Shown here in pieces: positions 7,523 to 16,500 of a DNA stretch of 37,049 bases (positions are counted from its first letter, which is position 1; the number at the start of each line of letters is the position of its first letter). The translations under genes were made by a program, and so were the position numbers. The notes beneath the pieces are model-generated. The model saw nothing but the letters and a program-made list of their open reading frames with translations. It did not search any database and had not been told where the DNA came from. The stretch is from positions 1 to 37,049 of the forward strand of contig JBFLWY010000028.1 of the NCBI GenBank assembly GCA_040757355.1. The letters are read 5' to 3'. Source of the stretch: DTYU01 sp040757355 (GTDB taxonomy: Bacteria > Bacillota > Desulfotomaculia > Desulfotomaculales > Ammonificaceae).

Positions 7523-10386
7523 ATGCGGCTCAAGTATTCCCGGAAGTTGGTCAGCATTCTTTTAACGTCGTGGTGGCAAAGGCCGGCGGCATAAGCGGGT
7601 TATTCGGCGCCGGGATGGCCCACGCCGCTGACTACGGGGGGCATTTGCAAGACCCCTTGATTGAGCTGGAGTTCAACAACAAGCAGTTAGCAGGTTATTC
7701 CGCCAACGGAGAAAAGATCGATGTCAAGCTGGACGGTTACCTGGGGATCGACAAAATCACGGTGGACGGAAAATACAGCTGCACGGGAGGCTACCGGTTC
7801 GCGGCCCGCACCGGGGAGGAAGTCCACCTCAAAGCAACCTGCGCCATGAAGATAAAAAAAGACCTGGTCATCCCGCTCTTCGCCATCGACGTCCCGGCCG
7901 GGATCGCCCACGCGGGCGGCGGCCTCTACCTGCTGGTCAGGGTGGACGGCAATTTCACCCTGGTGACGGAAGCGGACCAGTGGCTGACGGTCACCGCGGG
8001 GATGCACGGGGGCACCTTCCTGTTCGTGCCGACCAGCTTTCACCCGATCCTCGGCGTGGACAAAGGCTTTGACGCCGACGCCTCCTTCTTGGGCGCCGTG
8101 AACGGGTACATCAAAGCGGGACCGCTGCTCGACCTCGAACTCCTGGGCTGGGACGTCGCAGGTGCTGGAGCGCTCGCCGGCATGGGGGTGAGCTGCACTA
8201 CGGAAGGCGAGGGCAGCGACAGCGTGATCAACGCGGATATCTACGGCATCCTGCAGGTGTACGCGAACTTGGCGGGCAGGAGAATAGACCTCTTCAACTA
8301 CCGGCCCGTGCTGGCGCAGATGAAAACGCCCAACACGGCGGGCTACGACGTAAAATTCCGGGAAGTGTGCGCCTACCGGAACTCTATCTGGGGAAACATT
8401 CAGCAGGACCTCGGGGCCGGCGGCGGTCTTCAGCCTTTTACCGGCACCGTTGAGCTCGAAATCAAAAATGCAAGCACCTCCCTGAAGGGGAAAGTGCCGG
8501 CGAATTGTGACGCGAACGGCGATTTCCATGTGGACTTAAACAACAGCGGGGTAAACTTAGAAAAAGACGACCGGATCCGGGTTATAAAAATAGCCGGTCA
8601 GCCGGTGAACTCGGCGGCCGTCAGCCCGACCTTCCCCTTCAAAGAGGTGCGGCTGCAATACGCCGACTTCTTCAACGACTCTTCCGAGGGCTGTGTAAGC
8701 CCGGCCAGGGTCAAGAACTGGTCCACCGGCCAGTACGAGTACGTCAACTATGCAGGGCCGATTGTCTACAACAACGGCGCTTCGACCGCGAGCGACCGGG
8801 ACGGTAGCTTCCGCCTTGCCTACGACTTCAAGCCGGACCAGACGGTGAGCGCCGGCATTGTTTACAAAGGCTTTAAAGTTACTTCAGATGCGGTTAAGCC
8901 CGACGCGGACCTAGGCGGGATCAGCCTGCGCGAGCAGGTGAGCGCCGGTGTCTACACCGGCGCGGACGGCGTTACGCGGGGGAGAAACGAGCAGCGGGAG
9001 CATTGTCTGGTGTATAACCTCCGCGGCCCGAAGGCGGTTGACCAGATGGGCGGCTACACCGCCGATTACTACCTTCTCAGCAAGCCTCACGACTGGTGCT
9101 GGCTGGATAAGCCTATGCATTTTGACTGCTGCGTCGGGGAAAAGAAATTCGGCACGGCGGTGACGCCCGTAGAAGAGCCCTCGCAGGTCAACTCAGGCGC
9201 CGGCGGTCTCTCCGTGAACCTGCCCAGGCTCAACCTGGGCGCCGGCTCCGGGAACCCGCCCAGGTCAAGAGGGTGTTCCAAAACCAGCAACACCTTTGTC
9301 ACCGAATGGGCCTGGCCGGTGTCTGAACAAAAACCCGGGCTAAAGCTGCCGCCGGCGGCTGAAAAAATCGTTCAGCCCGTTCTGCCGGCGGGACCTGCTG
9401 CCGGGGGGCAGGGTTCCGTTTCCCAATACACCGGTTTCAAAGCGGCTATAGTTCCGCAGCGTACCATAGAAGGGCTGCAGCCGAAGGTGATGGATCTGCC
9501 TGGTTACTTCAAATACGAATCCGATAAACCTCCTTCCGCCGTGCTCAACGAAGCGGCAGAGCATTGGGGTGTCCCCTGGGGGTTTGCGGAAGGCACCGGT
9601 GAGGAGATGGAGCAGAATACAGAGCCCATCAAGCGGACGGGCGGAATGACCATCACTTACGAAGGCAAGGTTATCCCCGTAAGAAGCCTGGAGGAGGAAC
9701 CTGCGCCGGACCCCTGCGACCCCCTGCCGGCCGCGGGAATCACCAACCCGGTGGAGCTGCTGCTGGTGGAAAGGTTCTGGAGCAGGATCAACCCGAATCC
9801 CGTTGAGGATCTGGTGAAAAACAAAGCCAGCCTGCCCGCCTGGTCGAGAGAGGCGATCGTCTCCTGCGTGCAGAAGGGGATCATGAATACCCGCGGCGAC
9901 GGGACGTTCGCGAGCGGCGTCAACGTGACCCGCGGGGAATGCGCCGCCTTCTTAGCCAGAACCTTCGGGGTGGCACCCAAGTTCGGGAAAACAGCCTTCT
10001 GCGACCTCCCGGACAAGTACCCCTACCAGTTCGAGATCAACGCCGCTTACGAAAAGGGACTTGTGAGCGGCACCGGCAGCGGTACATTCAGCCCCTTTGC
10101 CGGCGTAACCAGGGAGCAGGCCGCCGCCATGATCATGAGGGGACTGAAGACCTTTTCCGGGGGCAACCTGTCCGTCCCGTCAACCGGCGACCTGAGCTAC
10201 CGTGATGCCGCCGCGGTCAGCAGTTGGGCCCGGGAGGCGGTAAAGGAGGTTTCCGCCCTCGGGCTGATGAAGGGCATGCCCGGCGGCACCTTCCAGCCCC
10301 AAAAGAAGATCACCGCCGGCGAAACGGCGGCGCTGCTGACGCGGGTGGATGCCTTTGCGGCCGGTTTAAACTGGTCTTTGTCCTAA
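7523..10386 (+). CDS. S-layer-homology (SLH) anchored surface protein with a start-region frameshift
   Basis: The long frame covers about 950 residues. The best start is the ATG at 7523 (AAGGAGG, 7-nt spacer), giving MRLKYSRKLVSILL, a typical signal-peptide beginning. That frame stops within 25 codons, while the hydrophobic remainder and AxA-type site (GLFGAGMAHA-AD) are in the -1 frame. A base is probably missing near 7555-7575, or translation uses a weak in-frame start. The middle (about residues 30-600) is beta-rich and unrecognised. A Pro-rich linker follows, and the last ~200 residues are three SLH repeats (motifs GIMNTRGDGTFASGVNVTR, GLVSGTGSGTFSPFAGVTR and GLMKGMPGGTFQPQKKITA), which bind pyruvylated cell-wall polymer. 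The stop overlaps the stop of the convergent gene at 10383. Confidence 0.85.
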
Positions 10387-11921
10387 TCAGTCAGCCGGCC
10401 GGCGAGTTCCGACAGGTTTTTCGTTACCTGCCGCCTGTCGCGCTCGCTTTGAGGGAGTCTGCTGATAACCTCCTCCAGGTAGCAGTAAAAGGCGTTGGTC
10501 ATGTCCGGCTGGTTAATGGCAAAAACGGCGAGCGGCGGGTCTGCCTTCGCAACGATTATGCCCACCTCGTCCTTTGCCGCGAGGCGGATGTTTTGGGGGC
10601 CGCCCCGGTGCGCGGCAAAAAAGTTGAAGTTGGGGCAGCCTTTTAACAGGCGAAGGATGTTTGCTAAATGGCTTTTGTATTCCGCCGGCGTGTAGCACAG
10701 CGGTGCGCTGCCCAAAAAGTCCGGCAGCGCCGCGGGGACACGGCCGGCAGCGATTTCGTCAGGCGGCGGCAGGCTGACGATTTTGGTATGTTTGTGGTGT
10801 TTCAGGTTGGCGGCGAAGGCCTTGGCTCTCGCTCTCTGGGCGGAGAGCATTTTTTCTTTTGTTTCGCCTGCCGCGCCGGCGCGGCTGAGCAGGCGGTCAA
10901 GAAGCTCCTCCGGCATCGTAACGGTGGAAAGGGTGTTCGACCAGCAGATGCAGTCCCCGGGCTGCTCCACAAATTCCGCCACCAGTTCGGCGAGCCCGGG
11001 AGGATTATCGCCGGTAAAGATGCGCATAAGCGGGCGGCAGATCTTCAGGAACTCGTTAAACTCGCGGGTCAGGGAGGCGACCGTATCCGGGCCGGCGGAA
11101 AAAACGTTCGCTGCGCTTTGCTCCTGCCCGGCCAGGGTCGTGGCGGTCAGCGCCGCAACGCCCGGCGCGATGAACATCGTCCGCCGGAAGAAATGCTCGC
11201 GGTACCGGGGGCAATAGTACGGCTCGATCGCCCCGGTCATATAGAGCGGCAGCCAGAAATCAATGGCCGCGAGCATCTCGGAAAGGTCGCGGCTGATCAC
11301 GTGGACGATCTTTATCCTGGTGCCGCGGGCGATGACCCCGGTAAGGATCGGGACAAAGTGCGGCAGAAAGCTCCGATCGGTCATCCACTCGATGCTTTCA
11401 TCGCTGTATAAGAGCAGGGTGCCCGGCTTTTCTTGGGCTGCAACCGCCGTTAAAAACCGGATCACCCCGGTCTGTTTACCCTTTACACCGTAAAAAACTT
11501 CAGCCGTGAGCGGCATGCCGGCAAGCGCTTCTTTGCCTGCCGCAACCGGCGGCGAACAAGCTTTTGCGCCTCTGAACGTGTCCAGGCGGCCGAGAAACGT
11601 GCCGATAACTTCGGCGCCGGCTGCCGCTTCCTCGGAAAGCCACGCGTACAAGAAATCCGCCAGCGCGGGGGCGTCTACATTCTTTTTCTCCGGGGGCAGG
11701 CCCATGATTTCGCAAAGGGCGGCCTTTTGGTAATCAATCTTGGCCTGCCCGGCAAAGTAGGCGGCGATTGCCTTTATATGCGCGCTTTTTTTGGCCAGCG
11801 TTCTTGCCCCGGTGCGCCAGCGGCTGACCAGCGAGGCGTCTACGGACAGCGCCCTGGCCAAACCGCTGTTGGAAACGCGCAGTACCGCCATCAAAAGGCT
11901 GATCCTGTCGTTAAAGAGCAT
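10383..11921 (-). CDS. HTH (XRE-like) transcriptional regulator with a large C-terminal sensor region
   Basis: 512 residues from the ATG at 11921 (GGGAG, 7-nt spacer); the upstream ATG at 11951 lies too close to the -10 box. Residues 1-60 hold an XRE-like helix-turn-helix (NSGLARALSVDASLVSRWRTGART). The rest is soluble and matches no family I can name; a segment with TLLLYSDESIEWM and RIKIVHVISRD looks like an alternating alpha/beta fold. It is transcribed away from the cluster starting at 12112, with a perfect palindrome between them, which suggests it controls that cluster and itself. The HTH is clear; the ligand and the target are inference. Confidence 0.75.
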   Translation of the reverse strand: MLFNDRISLLMAVLRVSNSGLARALSVDASLVSRWRTGARTLAKKSAHIKAIAAYFAGQAKIDYQKAALCEIMGLPPEKKNVDAPALADFLYAWLSEEAAAGAEVIGTFLGRLDTFRGAKACSPPVAAGKEALAGMPLTAEVFYGVKGKQTGVIRFLTAVAAQEKPGTLLLYSDESIEWMTDRSFLPHFVPILTGVIARGTRIKIVHVISRDLSEMLAAIDFWLPLYMTGAIEPYYCPRYREHFFRRTMFIAPGVAALTATTLAGQEQSAANVFSAGPDTVASLTREFNEFLKICRPLMRIFTGDNPPGLAELVAEFVEQPGDCICWSNTLSTVTMPEELLDRLLSRAGAAGETKEKMLSAQRARAKAFAANLKHHKHTKIVSLPPPDEIAAGRVPAALPDFLGSAPLCYTPAEYKSHLANILRLLKGCPNFNFFAAHRGGPQNIRLAAKDEVGIIVAKADPPLAVFAINQPDMTNAFYCYLEEVISRLPQSERDRRQVTKNLSELAGRLTD

Positions 11922-11955
11922 TGCTGCTCTCCCAATTAATTCCAGGATCATTCCA

Positions 11956-11964
11956 ATTATACCA
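11956..11964 (-). promoter_or_regulatory. Extended -10 promoter of the HTH regulator
   Basis: Minus-strand TGG-TATAAT (TATAAT at 11956-11961) places transcription start about 28 nt before the chosen ATG at 11921. No good -35 is visible. Confidence 0.6.
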
Positions 11965-12012
11965 TGTTTCTGCTCTGTTCGATCCTGTTTCTGACCCTGC
12001 GCGGCGAAATTT

Positions 12013-12048
12013 TGTCACGGTTCCGTGACAGCGAAAATGTCATTGACA
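12013..12048 (+). promoter_or_regulatory. Perfect 18-bp palindrome and -35 box of the surface cluster
   Basis: TGTCACGG-TT-CCGTGACA (12013-12030) is a perfect dyad in the divergent intergenic region, 12 nt before a consensus TTGACA (12043-12048). The -10 expected near 12066 is only a T-run. It is a strong candidate operator for the neighbouring HTH regulator. Confidence 0.6.
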
Positions 12049-12111
12049 AATGCGCCAAAGTGCTTGTTTTTTCTGCACCCTGATGTTAGATGTTCTTAAG
12101 AGGTGGCGGCC

Positions 12112-12429
12112 GTGCAGGATGTCCCAGCGCCTTTCAATATAAATCTGCGGACCGGCTTTTTTAAAACTGAACCGTATACCGTATCCGTTTCCCGCGAGGC
12201 ACTGACCTTTACGCGCGCCGGCGGAATCGAGGGTGCAGAGCAATTTATGATTAGTTGCCGCGACGTGCAGTCTGTAGTTATTCTCGGCAGCTTTCCTGCT
12301 GAACTGGAGATCAGAACGGAGAAGGGGGTGTTCACCGGCACGTTTCAAAAGCCCGCTGATATGGATGCGGCAGCCGCCGCTCTGCGGGCGGTGTTCGGAA
12401 AGAGGTTTTTGAAGGAGAGTTTTGCCTAG
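12112..12429 (+). CDS. Small PH-like (GRAM-type) cytoplasmic protein
   Basis: About 105 residues from the GTG at 12112 (AGAGGTGG upstream); the GTG at 12103 would fall inside the ribosome site. Alternating beta strands (YTVSVSREALTFTRA, FMISCRDVQSVVIL, AELEIRTEKGVFTGTF) followed by a C-terminal helix (DMDAAAAALRAVFGKRF) give the layout of a bacterial PH-like domain. There is no signal peptide or membrane segment. It is the first gene of the co-directional cluster, followed after 19 nt by a membrane protein. The fold is inferred from the strand pattern only. Confidence 0.6.
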   Translation: MQDVPAPFNINLRTGFFKTEPYTVSVSREALTFTRAGGIEGAEQFMISCRDVQSVVILGSFPAELEIRTEKGVFTGTFQKPADMDAAAAALRAVFGKRFLKESFA

Positions 12430-12448
12430 ACAAAGGAGGTGGATCAGT

Positions 12449-13003
12449 TTGAAAGTTGCAAAAGCGCCTGTTTTGCGCACCGTTATCTACATGATGCTGA
12501 GCCCGGCTGCGATTCTGAAAACAACCCTGGCCGGTATTCCGTGGTTCTTTTCCCTGGCCGTCTCGGCCCTTGCTTTTGCCCTCTTTTTCCTCCAGACCGG
12601 TATCGACCTTTACCGCACCGGGCAAAAGCAACTGGTCTTCGCCCTGGGCTCGGCCGGGGCAGGGGCCGTTTACGGCATGACCGTAATCCCGCTTTTGGCC
12701 GCCGCCATCTGGACGATCCTGAAAATCGCCAGAACCGACAAACCCATAGGCTGGGCCGTTTCGTCCTTTTGCCTGAGCTACAGCGGGGCCCTGGTTTACG
12801 GGCTGGTGGGGCTCTCCTTTTCCCTGCTCTGGGGCTGGAAGACGTCGGTGGCCTTCGGGGTTACCGGGGTTTTATGGGCCACCGGGCCGCTCATCGTGGC
12901 CGTACGGGAAATGACGGGCGGGAATACCGTTTTAAGCGTGTTTTTTGCTACCGTCGCCGGCCTGGCGGTTCTGCTGAGCTGGTCGGTATTCGGCCAAATC
13001 TAG
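12449..13003 (+). CDS. Polytopic membrane protein, Yip1-like
   Basis: 184 residues from the TTG at 12449, preceded by AAAGGAGGTG. Five hydrophobic segments are visible (about residues 22-46, 58-86, 98-124, 128-148 and 160-182), and the N-terminal LSPAAILKTTL resembles the Yip1 family, in which five helices follow a short cytoplasmic leader. The stop codon overlaps the ribosome site of the next gene (TAGGAGG), implying translational coupling. Function unknown. Loss of either membrane protein would be a simple test of whether the cluster acts at the membrane. Confidence 0.65.
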   Translation: MKVAKAPVLRTVIYMMLSPAAILKTTLAGIPWFFSLAVSALAFALFFLQTGIDLYRTGQKQLVFALGSAGAGAVYGMTVIPLLAAAIWTILKIARTDKPIGWAVSSFCLSYSGALVYGLVGLSFSLLWGWKTSVAFGVTGVLWATGPLIVAVREMTGGNTVLSVFFATVAGLAVLLSWSVFGQI

Positions 13004-13015
13004 GAGGTAGGGAGA

Positions 13016-13576
13016 ATGGAAACCAATAGCGGCACGGTATATAAAGGGAGCCCGGGGTATTCGCTGGCCGCGTTGTTCTGTTTCGCCGTTTTCGGCGCAA
13101 CCGGCCTTCTGAACCCTTTTGACCGGTTCAATCCTGTGCACATAATTATGGGCGTCGCAGTCGGCATCTGTTTCGGCTTTTTGTGCAGGCTGTCGCTTTC
13201 CGTTGTTTTGGGCCTGGCCAACCGCAGCCTCAAACGGATTCACGGCCGCGGCGTTGTCGGGGCCGCGGTTGCCCGCAGCATGTTGTTCCTGCTCCCCTTT
13301 GCCCTGATGTCCCTTCTGGCCGCATATATCTTGCGGTGGTCGGCGCTGAGCGCTTTTGTGTCCGCCGGCCTTATGACCGCCGCCGTGGCGGCGGCGATTG
13401 AATTAGGAAGGATAAAGGCCAAACCGGAAATAAAAGACACTGTTTTGGCCTCGGTGGTGGCGTGGGCGTTTTCGGCGACCTGGATTTACGCCCTGGGTTT
13501 TTTGGGCAGGCTGCCTTTATACGTGGAAGGCGCCGTGCGGCTGCTCGGCTCGCTCAACGGCGGCCTGTTCAGGTAA
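13016..13576 (+). CDS. Polytopic membrane protein of unknown function
   Basis: 186 residues, ATG with GGAGG 8 nt upstream. About five membrane helices (near residues 18-32, 42-66, 82-106, 108-128 and 140-165), a basic loop after the second (ANRSLKRIHGRG) and a basic loop after the fourth (GRIKAKPE), so a cytoplasmic orientation of those loops is likely. It resembles the preceding protein in size and topology but not in sequence. It lies between the Yip1-like gene and the giant secreted protein, 15 nt before the latter. No family recognised. Confidence 0.6.
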   Translation: METNSGTVYKGSPGYSLAALFCFAVFGATGLLNPFDRFNPVHIIMGVAVGICFGFLCRLSLSVVLGLANRSLKRIHGRGVVGAAVARSMLFLLPFALMSLLAAYILRWSALSAFVSAGLMTAAVAAAIELGRIKAKPEIKDTVLASVVAWAFSATWIYALGFLGRLPLYVEGAVRLLGSLNGGLFR

Positions 13577-13591
13577 GGAGGGAAACGGAAG

Positions 13592-16500
13592 ATGAATTTG
13601 TCGAGAACAATACAACGGGCTGCTTGTTTTTTCGCCCTCTTTACATTTATCCTGACCTTTCCTTTGCCGGCCCGGGCGGTTGGAAAAAGCGCTTCCCCGC
13701 CGGCTGAACCTTGTCAGAAGGTAATCTTCAAGAACGGCCCCTGGGAAAGCGAGTACATCGACCACGAGGGCAAATCCCTGCTGGTGGTTCAGTACCAGGG
13801 AAGCCGCGCTATCCCGCAGGCGCCCGCCGGTGCCGGGGCGGCTGCTGAGCGTCCTGTGCTCAAGATGTCCCTGAAGACCGGCCAGCTAATGAAAAACATC
13901 TACATTCCTCTGGCCCAAACCGTGCCGGGCGCCCCGCCCGAGGGCAGCATCAGCGTTATGTTCAAGGACGGCGAAGGCAGTTATTATGGTCCCTTCTCTG
14001 CCCGGGAGATCAGTAAAGCCCCTACCGGTTACGCCGCAGCCGGGCCGGGCAAAGCTGCGGACGCCAAAAACCCGGTCTCTTTATTCGATGCCGTAATCAT
14101 GCCTGAAGGAGAAGTGGTCCTGCCCGCAGGCGAGTACGAGCTTTACATCAATTCGCCCGTGGCCCTGGTGCGCAACGAGGATACGGGGATGGCGCCGGCC
14201 GTCCTCATCAAGGGCGTGGATTACGCAGCCTGGAAGGCCTACAGGCAAAAACTGGTCCAGTACCGGCAGCAGATGCAGCCCACGGAAGAAGGCAGGCCGT
14301 CCAAGCCGGGCGAAGGCTTTACCCTTGCCGGCAACCGGGAGTTGGCCGTCACCCTCGAAAATCCCAAGGCCTATACGCCGCCAAAAACCGCCAGGCCGGC
14401 GGCGCGGCCCGCTGTCTTGGACCTTTCCGTTTCCAGCTTGGTGGACGAAATTGTTTTTGATGCTTACAACGGCGGGAAAGGGGCGGTCCCGGGCACGGTT
14501 TCCATCGTTGATAAAACGGGAAAAGCCGTGGGCACCTTCCAGGCTTGCGGCGTCACCGCCGGGGGTGTGGCCAATGCCCTGTGGGTGGTGCGCCCTGACG
14601 TGGTGCTGGAACCAGGAACCTACAAACTGGTTCCCGCGAACCCTCGGGCGGCAACCGGCGTAAGTGAGAAGTCTTCGGGTGTCGCGGCGGTAACCGGCGA
14701 CAGCGAGGGGAACCCGGTGTTTGCCGCTATGACAGCCCCCATGCCGCTGCCCCGGTTTGATTTCACCGGCACTTACTCTATAAGCCTCGACGTGATCAAG
14801 ACCAGCACCCTGATGGGGCCGGTGCGCGAAGCCGCGCCCAGTTTCACCCTGCGCTCCTTCGAGCTTACCGTTCTGGACCAGGGCGAGACCATCCAGCTCA
14901 TCGGAAAGTACGAGGGGATGCCTTTTTCGCAGACGGCCCGCGTCACCGGCCGGAAAGAAAACAGGGTGGAAGCCGCGCTCCAGGGTTCAACCAGGGTCCA
15001 GGTTCCGAACCAGGCGATCATCGGAGCCTCGGTAGCCATAACCCTGGAGAAACCCCCCGGGCTTACGCCCAGGCTTACGGCTGGCGGCCAGGGCACCTAC
15101 CAGCGGGCGGCAACCAAAGACAAAGGCGCCGATTACAACACCTACCGTATCACCGCCAGCGGCAGCATGGTCACCCGCGAGTTGCCGCCGTTCGTGATGG
15201 CGGCCCTGTCCAGCCGCCTGGGCTCGGCGGGCAGCATCCCCGGTCCCGACAGCCCGGCCCAGGCCGCCGCCGGGGCGCTCTTCCCGCCGCTGGCCGGGGT
15301 CATCGCTCAGATCCTGGAGAGCGCCTTCAGGCGCAGGCAGGAAGAGGCCCGAAAAGCCTGGGAAGCCAGACTGTCTCCAGGGGAAAGGGCGATGAAGGAA
15401 GCCGACGAATCGCTGGGCAAAGGGCTCTACGACGAGCGTGAAGCCCGGGCCTGGTCTATTTTGGCTGATGCCCTGGCCCACAGCGACGAGCCGGACGCCG
15501 ATCCCTATTCTGTCGGGGATAATGAGAGGGTTTCCGGCGGCCGCGCGGACGAATCTTACGTGGACACCGGCGGCAAGGAGGCCGGCGAAGAAGAGGGCTA
15601 CTCCCCGGATACGGAGGAGCGCGAGGAATACGGGCCGGCGCTCCCGGACCCGGCGCAGAGCTTCTTTGCCGGCGAGCGGGAGAGGCTGACCGCCGAGCGG
15701 GACGAGTGGCTCAAAAACCTGGAAAGCTCCCTGCAGTCGGCCGACCCCGACGACCCGCAGGCCCGGCGCCTGCACGAACAGTACCGGGAATACATCGACT
15801 ATCTCAACGGCCGCATCAGTGATCTGGAACAGGCGGCCGCCGGGGAAGCCCGCACCATGGTCCTCCCGGTGGACCACACCGGGCGCACGGCCGAGGTGGC
15901 CTACGACCCGGTGACAGGCGAGTGGTACAACACCGAAACCGGCAACATCTTCGATATGGGCAGGTATGAAAAAGACGTGCTGCCCGGCTTGGAAAAAGAC
16001 CGGGAGTTTATTGACGCGCAGCGGCGCAAGCTGGAAACCAGGGACACCGCCTTCGACCGGGCCATGGACCAGCTCGTCAACGACCAGAAGGAACGCCGGC
16101 GCCTGCTGGGGCAGCTGCAGAAGATAAGGAACCAGGCTTACGGCATCGAACCCCCCGCTCCAGGAGTGGGAGACGTGCAGGCCCACATTGACAGGCTCAT
16201 AAACGACCTCAGCAATAGGGAGATATCCGCCGGCGAGATGCGCGACCGGGCCGGCCGGGTGGCCCGGGTGGTGACCGGGCGCCTCACCGGCCGCACCATG
16301 GGCGAAGAGGAAGGCCGCAGTCTTATGGAAGGAGTTATGCCGGCCTCGGATAGAGGCGGTACCATCTGGTCGAGAGCAAAGGCCGACTGGCAGGACTGGT
16401 GGAACGATGTCACCAATGTAAGCATCCTGGCCCACACCGCCGCCGAAAGCGGCCTGGACGTGGTGACCGGCAGAACCTGGGCCGGGATGGCCGGCCGCGT

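Noticed and set aside
7687..8529. 280-codon minus-strand open frame
   Set aside because: Shadow of the SLH gene; no start signal and no recognisable domain.
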